Shown here piece by piece: positions 24,645 to 32,718 of a DNA stretch of 64,000 nt. The notes below the pieces were generated by a model. That model worked only from the letters and a program-made list of their open reading frames with translations, did no database searches and was not told the DNA's origin. The position numbers and the translations under genes were made by a program. The stretch spans positions 744,001-808,000 of the forward strand of contig NZ_CP061286.1 of the NCBI RefSeq assembly GCF_018687095.1, read 5' to 3'. This DNA comes from Polynucleobacter sp. MWH-UH25E (lineage in GTDB: Bacteria; Pseudomonadota; Gammaproteobacteria; Burkholderiales; Burkholderiaceae). Within the stretch, counting starts at the first letter, position 1, and every line of letters begins with the position of its first letter.

Positions 24645-25373
24645 CTAAATTTCTAACAAACCTCGCTTCGCAAGGTAGTGAACAAGAATGCCAAATAGCA
24701 CCGCAATTCCGACATTCCAAACTGCTAGACCTGCAGTTGCCAAAACTATAAAGCGGTCTGCCTTTTCTGATGAGGTGTCTCTGCTACCCAAGGCGAGTTG
24801 AAGTCCAGCGAAAAAGAGGATGACACCTAAAACACTTGATGGGAATAGTTGAAAGATTGTGCTGATGGATGAAGGTAAAACTACACCAGCAACCAGCAAG
24901 ATGCATCCAAGAATGATTGATGAACCGCCAGTCCTTGCACCGAATTGAATATGCCCAGCCATACCACCTGCACCATGACACATTGGTATACCGCCAATTA
25001 GGCTAGACCACACATTCATTAAGCCCGTAGATAAGGCTACTGTTCTTTCTTTGATTGGTCTATCAGGGAATAGGTGGTTATTTTCTTCGATGATAGATAT
25101 AAAAGCATTTCCAAAGGTAAGCGGAAGTTGCGGTAATGCCAGCAGAATTAAGCCAAGCCATAAATCATTTAAGGTCAATGCTTGCCACTCAAATGGTGGA
25201 ATAACAAATTCAGGCTTAATGTCATGCAGTTGGCTTAATAATTCAGGCTTATCAAATAGGGCAATTCCAAAGCCTGCCGCTAGTAAGATAAGCATGGCTG
25301 GAACCTTTGGTCGATTTAGCAATCCCAATGTAAGCATCAGCAATACTCCAGCAATGTAGGGGCTGCTTCTCAT
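24645..25373 (-). pseudogene. Truncated molybdate/sulfate transporter (MOT1-like), 5' end missing
   Basis: The 242-residue frame corresponds to the second half of MOT1-family (PF16983) transporters: LPQLPLTFGNAFISIIEEN and GGIPMCHGAGGMAGHIQFGARTGGSS are clear, with a C-terminal helix pair. The family is usually near 360-400 residues, and the N-terminal repeat is missing. The frame begins exactly where the opposite-strand HD-GYP fragment begins (25372), so a deletion or rearrangement joined two broken genes. Probably not functional. Confidence 0.72.
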
Positions 25374-25653
25374 GAGGCGAATAGCTGATATTTCAGAGGC
25401 TATTGCAAGACAACTTGGCTGGGATGAAAGTCGTATTCATGGCTTGAGAATGGCAGCCTTAATACATGATATTGGTAAAGTATCCATTCCTTCGGAGTTG
25501 CTAACGAAACCCTCCAAGCTTTCAGACTTGGAGTATGCAATGATGAAGGAGCATGTAAAAAACGGATATCTAATTTTGAAAGATATTCCGTTTGTATGGC
25601 CGGTAGCGGAGAGTATTTATCAGCATCATGAACGAATGGATGGCTCAGGATAG
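25372..25653 (+). pseudogene. HD-GYP domain fragment (c-di-GMP phosphodiesterase remnant)
   Basis: The frame encodes the middle of an HD-GYP domain: RRIADISEAIARQLGWDE, AALIHDIGKVSIP with the HD pair, and HHERMDGSG, where it stops just before the GYP of the motif. Full domains continue for another ~100 residues and are preceded by sensor domains. Both ends are missing. It abuts the truncated MOT1 gene head to head. Confidence 0.8.
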
Positions 25654-25825
25654 GCGACAGCGCATAGCACGTGCGCAGCAGTCATTGGCACGTGCTACTG
25701 CACCCACCACTACGATTTAACAGATTTAGACATCCTAAAAACAGGATTAAAACCCGTAGCCACAACGGTTTGAACTATTTGATAGAGTCAGCCACAGCCT
25801 GCACATTCACACAGCACCACAGTCA

Positions 25826-25837
25826 ATTTGCTACAAT
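25826..25837 (+). promoter_or_regulatory. Promoter -10 region before the second tRNA fragment
   Basis: ATTTGCTACAAT matches the sequence at the same position before the first fragment (16949-16960). The gap 25654-26166 holds this promoter, the tRNA fragment, the second left-end repeat and palindrome site 6, and no gene that I can support. Confidence 0.5.
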
Positions 25838-25846
25838 TCTTAGTTC

Positions 25847-25885
25847 GGCGAATTAGCTCAGCTGGTTAGAGCGACGGAATCATAA
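25847..25885 (+). pseudogene. tRNA-Met 5'-half fragment: internal attachment site
   Basis: Same 39-base fragment as at 16970 (GGCGAATTAGCTCAGCTGG through ATCATAA), followed by the same non-tRNA sequence. It is the junction between two tandem elements: before the second integration it would have been the 5' end of a complete tRNA. Confidence 0.88.
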
Positions 25886-26064
25886 CTCGTAAGGTTCTTA
25901 GGTTGCCAACCCTTTTCCCAATAAAATCAATAACTTAGAAAACCATGGTTTTCGCCGTGCTACACACCGTGTGACACACCGCCCGAAAAGTACCGAAGAA
26001 TAAGGCTTTCGTGGAAGAAACCCTTTAATCATATGGCTCAGAGCGGAGGGTGGTGGCGAGATTT

Positions 26065-26079
26065 GTCGTTTAAAACGAC
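26065..26079. repeat. Island palindrome site 6 (exact)
   Basis: GTCGTTTAAAACGAC, 87 bp upstream of the DUF2806 gene. A TATAAAT element starts 3 bp later. Confidence 0.9.
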
Positions 26080-26166
26080 GCTATAAATACTCCCCTTTAA
26101 ATTCAATCAAATTTAAATTCCTGGATATAAACTGAATCAATTGAATGGAGTCGACAAGAGGGTTAT

Positions 26167-27159
26167 ATGACGTTCCCTGGGGAGCAATTAGTTATCAAGT
26201 TATGGGATAGCCTCATCGACAAGGGTGTCGGCTCTCTATTAAAGCCCTGGCAGATTAGAAGAGAGGGGCAGGCAATGATTGATGTCAGAAAAGCAGAGAT
26301 GCTTCAGATGGCTCAAGTTGAGCTGGATGCCCTTGCAATAAAAAGAGGCGAAAAGACTTTGTTGCCCAGCGGTGAAATTATTGACGTTGATAGTAAGCCT
26401 GGAAACCAGTTAACTATTGGGTTTATTAGCGGCAAGTCAATGCAAGCAATAAAAGCTGAAGAAATTAGAAAAGAGGTCAGTGTTAACAAGGCAATTCACT
26501 ATGCTGAGGAAGAGTTGTTGCGGGATTCTCAAGAGCCATCAGATAAGACAATTGATGGTGACTGGTTGCTGAGATGGAGAGATGGGGCGTCATCCGTCTC
26601 TTCTGAGGAGTTAATTAGCTTATGGGGCAAGGTATTAGCAGGCGAATCCAAGGGGCCAGGCACATACTCATTAAGAACTTTAGATTTTTTAAAGCACCTC
26701 AGTAAGGATGAGGCTGCTTTGATTGAATCAATAATGGCATTTGCATATGAAGGTTTTATTTATAGAGGTGACGAGGAAATACTAAAGGCTAATAACATCA
26801 CTTTCGATAAGTTGCTCAATTTGCAAGAGTTGGGATTGCTTTCTGGAGTTGATACTTATGGCCTTGAGAAGAACTGGAGGAGTAGTTCGAAGGATGCATT
26901 TACGGTGGCAATTGTTTCAAATGAAAAATTAATACTAGCCACAAATCCAGATTCTGAAAGGGTATTAAAAATACATCCAGTTTGTCTGCTGACATCTATA
27001 GGTCTTCAACTTTATAGCTTAATAAAAATACCCCCGAATCTTGGCATGATGAATGTGATTGCCGAAAAAATAAAATCACAAGGATTTGATGCTCAGGTTG
27101 GCGATATTGTGGAAATCTCCGGAAGCAAGATCACATATAAAAATTTAATGCCAATCTAG
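26167..27159 (+). CDS. DUF2806 family protein
   Basis: A 330-residue, mostly helical soluble protein. The central part (GDWLLRWRDGASSVSSEELISLWGKVLAGE) resembles DUF2806/TIGR03899 proteins of unknown function that occur on mobile elements. No catalytic motif is obvious. It is a single-gene cargo unit between palindrome sites 6 and 7. A defence role is possible by location but has no direct support. Confidence 0.65.
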   Translation: MTFPGEQLVIKLWDSLIDKGVGSLLKPWQIRREGQAMIDVRKAEMLQMAQVELDALAIKRGEKTLLPSGEIIDVDSKPGNQLTIGFISGKSMQAIKAEEIRKEVSVNKAIHYAEEELLRDSQEPSDKTIDGDWLLRWRDGASSVSSEELISLWGKVLAGESKGPGTYSLRTLDFLKHLSKDEAALIESIMAFAYEGFIYRGDEEILKANNITFDKLLNLQELGLLSGVDTYGLEKNWRSSSKDAFTVAIVSNEKLILATNPDSERVLKIHPVCLLTSIGLQLYSLIKIPPNLGMMNVIAEKIKSQGFDAQVGDIVEISGSKITYKNLMPI

Positions 27160-27168
27160 GTTTTCTTT

Positions 27169-27252
27169 CTCGGAGTAGTAATAGATCGTACTAATATTTA
27201 CCCCAAGTAATACAGGGGTGTAGGGCTGATTAAAGCGGGCGTGTAACAAAGT
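27169..27252. repeat. Conserved boundary block B, copy 2
   Basis: An 84-bp block starting CTCGGAGTAGTAATAGATCG and ending GTGTAACAAAGT before palindrome site 7. Here the tRNA-like element and the terminator are missing; the block begins 10 bp after the DUF2806 stop. Confidence 0.75.
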
Positions 27253-27267
27253 GTCGTTTAAAACGAC
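27253..27267. repeat. Island palindrome site 7 (exact)
   Basis: GTCGTTTAAAACGAC, 42 bp upstream of the kdpD-like gene. Confidence 0.9.
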
Positions 27268-27309
27268 ATTTTTACGCATTTTTTACACTAAAAGATTCAA
27301 AATGGTTGC

Positions 27310-28809
27310 GTGGAAATAAAAGCAACCAAATTCAATAGCGAAACTCGCCCAATTATTTCGGGCCTGATTGCTATAGCCATTTCATCTGTCTTAACGCTGA
27401 TCTGTACTCCGGCTATAGGTGTGGTGGAGTTAGCCAATATTGTCATGGTGTTTTTGCTCAGTACCTTTTTGGTGGCAATCACGCTTGGCAGAAATGCCGC
27501 CATAGTTTCAGCATTTTCTAATGTGGCCTTCTTTGATTTCTTTTTTGTGCCACCACGATTTTCGTTTTCAGTTGATGATGGTCAGTACCTCATTACCTTT
27601 TTGGTAATGCTGATTGTAGGTTTGGTGACAGCGCATCTAGCCGCCAAATTAAAAGATCAAATTAAAGATGTATTGGCTAGAGAGAGGCTTGCTAAGGCGC
27701 TTCAAAATTTGTCCCGAGGACTTTTTAGTGCCTCAACCGAAGAGCAAATTATCCAAGTTGCCAAAGCCACGCTAGAAAAGCCTATTGGTGTTGATATTGA
27801 GCTGTTTTTGACTGATAGCCCACAAGAGCTCAAGAAATCCAAGTTTGACTCTCAGGCAATCACATGGGCTATCCAAAGTGGAAATCGCATCTTTCATGAG
27901 ATAGATGACTTTGATGGAAGCTCAATCATATTCATTCCAGTTCGTGCTGAATTAAAAACATTTGGTATTTTGATTGCGTCTGATCCCACTAGATCCATTA
28001 GAAAACATGGCTTAGATGATTTACTTCAAACGGCATCTAATCTGATTGCCTTGGCTGTAGCCCAATTACGCTCAATCAAGTCTGAAGAAGCCAGCAAAGT
28101 TGAGGCCGCTACAGAAAGATTAAAGAGCGCCATTCTTTCATCGTTATCCCACGATCTTCGTACGCCTTTGACAACGATGATTGGTTTGGCCGAAAACCTT
28201 CAGGCTCGTACCCATGGATTAGATGAAGAAAGCAAAAAAGACCTTGAGACAATTCGAGGTCAGGGAATGCGTTTGGCAAACATGATTGGTAATTTGCTAG
28301 AGATGGCAAGGCTTCAAACACAAGGCCCGACTTTGAAAAAAGAGTGGCAACCCATTGAAGATGTTTTGGGTTCAAGCATCAAGCACTTCAATGAATCATT
28401 CGCAGATAGGAAGGTAGAGCTTCATCTACCGGCCAACTTGCCACCCATGTATTTTGACGAAGTTCTCATTGAAAGAGTCTTATCTAATCTTTTGGAGAAC
28501 TCGGCGAAGTATTCCAACCTAGATGCGCTTATTGATATTGAGGTTGCTGTGAGTTCGAAGAGCTTAACCATCTCTGTAAAAGACTCAGGCAAAGGATTTA
28601 ATCAAGACCCCGAAAAGCTATTTGAGATGTTTGCTAGAGGCATTTCAGATACTAAGCAAACTGGCATGGGTGTTGGATTGGCGATCTGTAAAACCATCGT
28701 TGAAGCGCATGACGGAAACATATCGGTAAGAAATAATTCAAATGGTATTGGGTCAACGATTGAATTTACTTTACCCATATATCCATATCCTGAGTTGGAT
28801 AAACCATGA
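27310..28809 (+). CDS. kdpD: KdpD-like sensor histidine kinase lacking the N-terminal KdpD domain
   Basis: A 499-residue kinase that corresponds only to the C-terminal part of KdpD (about 900 residues in E. coli). Residues ~15-115 are a DUF4118 four-helix membrane domain (FFDFFFVPPRFSFSVDDGQYL), then a GAF-like segment, HisKA with phospho-acceptor His281 (SSLSHDLRTPLTTM), and HATPase_c (LLENSAKYS, GVGLAICKTIVEAHDG). The N-terminal KdpD and Usp domains that sense K+ in the classical protein are absent. Start is GTG at 27310. It overlaps kdpE by ATGA. Confidence 0.88.
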   Translation: MEIKATKFNSETRPIISGLIAIAISSVLTLICTPAIGVVELANIVMVFLLSTFLVAITLGRNAAIVSAFSNVAFFDFFFVPPRFSFSVDDGQYLITFLVMLIVGLVTAHLAAKLKDQIKDVLARERLAKALQNLSRGLFSASTEEQIIQVAKATLEKPIGVDIELFLTDSPQELKKSKFDSQAITWAIQSGNRIFHEIDDFDGSSIIFIPVRAELKTFGILIASDPTRSIRKHGLDDLLQTASNLIALAVAQLRSIKSEEASKVEAATERLKSAILSSLSHDLRTPLTTMIGLAENLQARTHGLDEESKKDLETIRGQGMRLANMIGNLLEMARLQTQGPTLKKEWQPIEDVLGSSIKHFNESFADRKVELHLPANLPPMYFDEVLIERVLSNLLENSAKYSNLDALIDIEVAVSSKSLTISVKDSGKGFNQDPEKLFEMFARGISDTKQTGMGVGLAICKTIVEAHDGNISVRNNSNGIGSTIEFTLPIYPYPELDKP

Positions 28810-29501
28810 GCACCAATCTTCAAACTAAAAAGGTTCTTGTTATTGAGGATGACGCTCAGATTCGAGACCTGATTGCTAAGGTAGTCAGTGGAATGGACTT
28901 GAGCCCCATACAGGAAAGCACTATAGAAGGTGGTCTGAAGATTGCCGCTTCCAATAAACCCGATCTAGTGATCTTGGATTTAGGCCTTGTCGATGGCGAT
29001 GGTATCGAGTTTATTACTGGCTATCGTGCGTGGTCTTCAAACCCCATCTTAGTTCTATCCGCTCGCATTGTCGAACATGAAAAGGTCAAGGCGCTTGATG
29101 CTGGAGCAGATGACTATTTAACTAAGCCATTTGGCACCGCAGAGCTCATGGCAAGACTGCGGGTGTTATTGCGTCGTCAAAACAAAGCTGAATCTAATAC
29201 GCCCAAATTTATTTTTGGGGATATTGAAGTGGACTTAAGTAGCCGAAAAGTAAGCAAGGCAAATGAAGAAGTGCGTCTCAGTAAAACCGAGTATCAATTG
29301 CTCAATGTGTTGCTTTTGAATCAAGGCCGTGTTGTTACCCATCGTCAATTATTAAAAGAAGTATGGGGCGGACAGCACACTGAAGATAGCCATTACCTAC
29401 GTATTTATATGGGGCATCTGCGTCAGAAATTAGAAGATGATCCAGCAAAGCCCAAATACCTTCTCACAGAAACTGGTATTGGATACCGCTTAGATATTTA
29501 A
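28806..29501 (+). CDS. kdpE: KdpE-like response regulator (OmpR family)
   Basis: A 231-residue regulator with a receiver domain (acidic pair ED at ~14-15, phospho-Asp58 in LVILDLG, Lys in DYLTKPFG) and an OmpR-type winged helix (KTEYQLLNVLLLNQGRVVTHRQLLKEVWG, HYLRIYMGHLRQKLE, ETGIGYRL). It overlaps kdpD by 4 bp and lies 20 bp before the transporter gene, which is probably its target. Confidence 0.92.
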   Translation: MSTNLQTKKVLVIEDDAQIRDLIAKVVSGMDLSPIQESTIEGGLKIAASNKPDLVILDLGLVDGDGIEFITGYRAWSSNPILVLSARIVEHEKVKALDAGADDYLTKPFGTAELMARLRVLLRRQNKAESNTPKFIFGDIEVDLSSRKVSKANEEVRLSKTEYQLLNVLLLNQGRVVTHRQLLKEVWGGQHTEDSHYLRIYMGHLRQKLEDDPAKPKYLLTETGIGYRLDI

Positions 29502-29521
29502 CTCAAAACAGAGAGAGCATC

Positions 29522-31480
29522 ATGGAAAAAATTATTAATTTTTTTAGAGGCAAGGCATTGGATCCAATGGATCCTAAGACTCGTCATGCGATCGCTATCA
29601 TTCCCCTTTTAGCGTGGGTGGGCTTGGGCGCTGATGGTCTCTCGTCATCCTGCTATGGTCCCGAAGAAGCCTTTTTGGCCTTGGGAGCAAATCATGGCCT
29701 AGCTATCTTTCTGGCACTAGTTACAGCATTAACTGTTTTTATTATTGCTTTAGGCTACAACCAAATTATTGAATTGTTTCCGACTGGCGGCGGTGGATAC
29801 CGAGTTGCCACAGCCTTGCTTGGATCTAAGGCGGGCTTAGTTTCGGGATCAGCGTTGTTGGTCGATTATGTTTTGACTATTGCGATTTCATTGGCAAGTG
29901 GAGTAGATGCCGCATTTAGTTTGATTCCCCCAGAGTATCAGGATTACAAACTAATGGTCGAGTTGGGGTTAGTCACCTTTCTTATCTTTTTGAACTTTAG
30001 GGGCATTAAAGAATCTATTGTTGTCTTGCTTCCAATATTTCTAGGATTTTGTATTACACATGCGGTATTAATTGTTTATGGCATTAGTGTTCATGCTCCA
30101 GATCTTGGCAATGTGATGCCTAATGCGATTGCCAATACTCAAGCATTGAGCGGTGATATTGGTTGGATTGCGGTAGCAGCATTATTTTTAAAGGCATACT
30201 CATTAGGCGGCGGTACATACACTGGAATTGAAGCAGTCTCTAACAATGTAAATACTCTGGCCGAGCCAAGGGTTCCGCATGGTAAGCGTACGATGTGGTA
30301 CCTAGCTTTTTCTCTAGCTTTTACTGCTGGCGGCATTATTCTGCTCTATATGCTTTGGGGCGCAGAAAAAGTTGATGGCCAAACTTTGAACGCCACAGCC
30401 TTTGGAATGATTATTGATCACCTCAATCCAAACGGTGGTGGTATTAATACGATTGCTTTAGCCACAGTTTTATTGCTAGAAGCTGGATTGCTATTTGTTG
30501 CGGCGCAGGCTGGCTTTTTAGATGGCCCTACTGTGTTATCCAATATGGCGGCAGACTATTGGGTGCCAAGACAGTTTCGAGAGCTTTCAAGTCGTTTAGT
30601 AAGACAGAACGGCATCTTGGTGATGGGTATTGCGGCCTTTCTAATTTTGATTTTTACAGGAGGCTCCGTAGCAACCTTAGTAGTTCTTTACAGTATTAAT
30701 GTGTTTTTAACTTTCAGCATGTCATTGTTTGGTATGTCGGTTTATTGGGTTAAACATAGCAAAGACAAAGGCTGGTTTAAGCATTTTTTATTAAGTGCGG
30801 TTGGTTTTATTGTTACGGCATCTATTTTGATGGTCACCATTTATGAAAAATTATTCGATGGTGGTTGGTTAACAATTCTTGTGACAAGCGTAGTAGTTGT
30901 TCTTTGCTTGTTAACTAGAAAACACTATGAAGCATTCAGGGTTGAGCTAAGCAAGGCGGATGAGGCATTTCCGGACAACTTGGTTCAGTCATCAAAGAGT
31001 GATATTCCTGCTCTCGATAAAACAAAGCCAGCCGCAATTGTGTTGGTGAGCAGGCATCGTGGAGCCAGTATTCATGCCTTGATGTGGGCGATGAGATTAT
31101 TTCCACACTATAAGAATTATGTGTTTGTTGCGGTTGGTGAAGTAGACGCGAGTAGCTTTGACGGGCATCAAAAAGTAGAGGCGCTAAAAGAGCAAATGGA
31201 AAAATCCATGTCTTACTATGTCGATTTTTGCCATCAACATGGTTTGGCCGCCACTTATAAGATTGGTTTCGGTACCGACCCAATCAAAGAGTTTATGAAG
31301 CTAACTGATGAAGCCTATCAAGAGTTTCCAAATGAGAGCATTTCATTTGCCAGTAAGTTGCTCTTTGCGAAAACTAACTTCTTTACTAAGTTCCTCCATA
31401 ACCAGACTCCATTGGAAATTCAGGAGCGACTTCATTTCAGCGGTCGTCAAATGATTTTGTTACCCATGAGGGTTGGATAA
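29522..31480 (+). CDS. APC-superfamily permease, KimA-like K+ importer
   Basis: A 652-residue protein with about 12 membrane helices and a ~190-residue cytoplasmic C-terminal domain. GLGADGLSSSCYGPEEAFLALG and FPTGGGGYRVATALLG resemble the YdaO/KimA family of high-affinity K+/H+ symporters. The C-terminal part contains VLVSRHRGASIHALMWAMRLFP, a nucleotide-binding-like segment as in KimA. The linked kdpDE genes strongly support K+ uptake; amino acid transport is the generic alternative. No kdpFABC is present. Confidence 0.78.
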   Translation: MEKIINFFRGKALDPMDPKTRHAIAIIPLLAWVGLGADGLSSSCYGPEEAFLALGANHGLAIFLALVTALTVFIIALGYNQIIELFPTGGGGYRVATALLGSKAGLVSGSALLVDYVLTIAISLASGVDAAFSLIPPEYQDYKLMVELGLVTFLIFLNFRGIKESIVVLLPIFLGFCITHAVLIVYGISVHAPDLGNVMPNAIANTQALSGDIGWIAVAALFLKAYSLGGGTYTGIEAVSNNVNTLAEPRVPHGKRTMWYLAFSLAFTAGGIILLYMLWGAEKVDGQTLNATAFGMIIDHLNPNGGGINTIALATVLLLEAGLLFVAAQAGFLDGPTVLSNMAADYWVPRQFRELSSRLVRQNGILVMGIAAFLILIFTGGSVATLVVLYSINVFLTFSMSLFGMSVYWVKHSKDKGWFKHFLLSAVGFIVTASILMVTIYEKLFDGGWLTILVTSVVVVLCLLTRKHYEAFRVELSKADEAFPDNLVQSSKSDIPALDKTKPAAIVLVSRHRGASIHALMWAMRLFPHYKNYVFVAVGEVDASSFDGHQKVEALKEQMEKSMSYYVDFCHQHGLAATYKIGFGTDPIKEFMKLTDEAYQEFPNESISFASKLLFAKTNFFTKFLHNQTPLEIQERLHFSGRQMILLPMRVG

Positions 31481-31490
31481 GGCATCCTAG

Positions 31491-31520
31491 GTTTTGGTTC
31501 TATTCCGCCCCGGGCCACCA
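31491..31520 (+). other. tRNA-3'-end-like boundary sequence T4
   Basis: GGTTCTATTCC then GCCCCGGGCCACCA, 10 bp after the KimA-like stop. This copy keeps the best tRNA resemblance (GG-TTCTATT-CC T-loop pairing). Confidence 0.6.
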
Positions 31521-31532
31521 AGAATCATCAAT

Positions 31533-31550
31533 ACCACCTTCGGGTGGTTT
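31533..31550 (+). terminator. Terminator of boundary unit 4 (UUCG loop)
   Basis: ACCACC, TTCG loop, GGTGGT, then TTTTGATTT. Same hairpin as 24489-24513; ends the kdpDE-kimA transcript. Confidence 0.87.
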
Positions 31551-31562
31551 TTGATTTGGAGT

Positions 31563-31646
31563 CTCGGACTGGTAATAGATCGTGCTAATAATTTAATTAG
31601 ACAACACAAGGATGCTGAGTTGATTTGAGTGAGTGTGTAACAAAGT
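31563..31646. repeat. Conserved boundary block B, copy 3
   Basis: An 84-bp block starting CTCGGACTGGTAATAGATCG and ending GTGTAACAAAGT before palindrome site 8. Confidence 0.75.
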
Positions 31647-31661
31647 GTCGTTTAAAACGAC
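31647..31661. repeat. Island palindrome site 8 (exact, extended)
   Basis: GTCGTTTAAAACGAC with the symmetry extended to 31640-31668 (14-bp arms, ACAAAGT outside the core on the left and ACTTTGT on the right). It lies 24 bp downstream of the 98-residue gene's stop. Confidence 0.92.
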
Positions 31662-31685
31662 ACTTTGTGCTTTATGCAATCAGCC

Positions 31686-31982
31686 TTATCCAAATTTAGA
31701 AATAACTTCTCCTGTGTAATTAGGCAAAATTTGTAATTGGGCATCGCTCAGATTGATGGAGCGAAACCCTTTTGCAAACTCCATATCGAACCATGCCAGC
31801 CTTGCCTTAGCGCAAAGCTTATTTCCCAAAATATGAAATGAGTCTCTTCCATTCGCAAGCTCTAATACTCCATCAATCTTTGACGATCGGTATGAAGCAT
31901 TGCGAACGCGGATTGCGAAAACATTCGTAACTTGAGTATGTTCGGTTGCAATGGCGCCTTTGTGTGTATGCGGTGCTGGCAT
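31686..31982 (-). CDS. Unknown protein, 98 aa
   Basis: The start at 31982 (MPAPHTHKGAIATEH) has a strong AAGGAGA ribosome binding site. A longer frame from 32054 would overlap the AAA gene. The sequence has no recognisable motif; ELANGRDSFHILGNKLCAKARLAWFDMEFAKGF is the most structured part. It is the last gene of a three-gene minus-strand operon with the AAA ATPase and the 264-residue protein. Confidence 0.6.
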   Translation of the reverse strand: MPAPHTHKGAIATEHTQVTNVFAIRVRNASYRSSKIDGVLELANGRDSFHILGNKLCAKARLAWFDMEFAKGFRSINLSDAQLQILPNYTGEVISKFG

Positions 31983-31992
31983 GGTTCTCTCC

Positions 31993-32664
31993 TTAGAAAG
32001 TTGGTTGAGACTGCTTGGTGCGGCGAGCTTGACGTGAAATATTATTGATAACATTTCGTAGCGAGCCGTTAGCGCCCTTAATTATTTGAATTAACTCTTC
32101 GTCGTTTAAAACGACTTCATGATCGGCTGTGATCTTATGGGCTAAAGGCAGATAAGCCTCTGGATCAGCAGCATTCATTTCGACTAGTACACAACGATCA
32201 AGCAGGCCTTTATCCAGCTTGGATACGCTATTGGTTGTTAAAACAAATACACCTCGAGTGGTATTAAGTGATGATTTAAGACTCTCTTGAGCTTGCTGTG
32301 TCAGCACATCCACTTCGTCAATAATGATGTAGTGCTTACCGCTAGCATTTAATGGTTGGGTCGCAAGAATCTTATCGATTGTTTGCGATACCTGTACACC
32401 ATTAAGGCCTTGCCGGCATCCAATGTAGTACTCGGGGAGAGCTTGGGCTTGACCAGTAGTGCCTACTTCAATCGCATTTGGAAGAATGTTGGCCAGAGTT
32501 GTCTTCCCAGTTCCATAAGCCCCATATAAAAGTACACCGCTTTTTCCGCCAAACGGTAAAGGCTGGGCGCCACTTACAATATCCTCAATACGCAGACGTG
32601 ACTCATTGCTTCCGTAAATTATGTCGGCAGTGGATGTGGGTTTGAATTGTCCTTCGTTATACAT
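31993..32664 (-). CDS. AAA+ ATPase, clamp-loader/RFC-like
   Basis: A 223-residue single AAA+ domain. Walker A is GAYGTGKTT (48-55), Walker B is HYIIIDEVD (Asp116-Glu117), sensor 1 is VFVLTTNS (~140) and LLDRCVLVEM contains the arginine-finger region. The layout resembles clamp-loader small subunits or DnaA/RuvB-like loaders, without the collar domain. An AAGGA ribosome binding site precedes the ATG. An exact palindrome (site 9) lies inside the coding sequence, read as VVLNDEE. It may load or remodel a replication or recombination complex on the element. Confidence 0.78.
   Translation of the reverse strand: MYNEGQFKPTSTADIIYGSNESRLRIEDIVSGAQPLPFGGKSGVLLYGAYGTGKTTLANILPNAIEVGTTGQAQALPEYYIGCRQGLNGVQVSQTIDKILATQPLNASGKHYIIIDEVDVLTQQAQESLKSSLNTTRGVFVLTTNSVSKLDKGLLDRCVLVEMNAADPEAYLPLAHKITADHEVVLNDEELIQIIKGANGSLRNVINNISRQARRTKQSQPTF
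32101..32115. repeat. Island palindrome site 9 (exact, inside the AAA gene)
   Basis: GTCGTTTAAAACGAC within the coding region of the AAA+ ATPase. Confidence 0.9.
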
Positions 32665-32718
32665 ATTTTTTCCTTAGGATTAGTTGGTGGCAACCTGTAG
32701 CAGTTGCCACCAGGTTGA

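Larger units (their letters stand above)
25847..26079 (+). repeat. Left-end direct repeat, copy 2 (pair with 16970-17203)
   Basis: About 233 bp, with a limited number of substitutions relative to copy 1, carrying the same AAAACCATGGTTTT and CACACCGTGTG palindromes and ending in palindrome site 6. It marks the left terminus of the second element (25847-42396). Confidence 0.85.

Noticed and set aside
24454..24720. Minus-strand ORF over boundary unit 3
   Set aside because: It lies across the terminator and block B and partly over the MOT1 fragment in another frame; no protein-like features.
29522..31480. Kup-type or generic amino acid permease as the best name
   Set aside because: The N-terminal motifs and linked kdpDE fit KimA/YdaO better, although the substrate is not proven.
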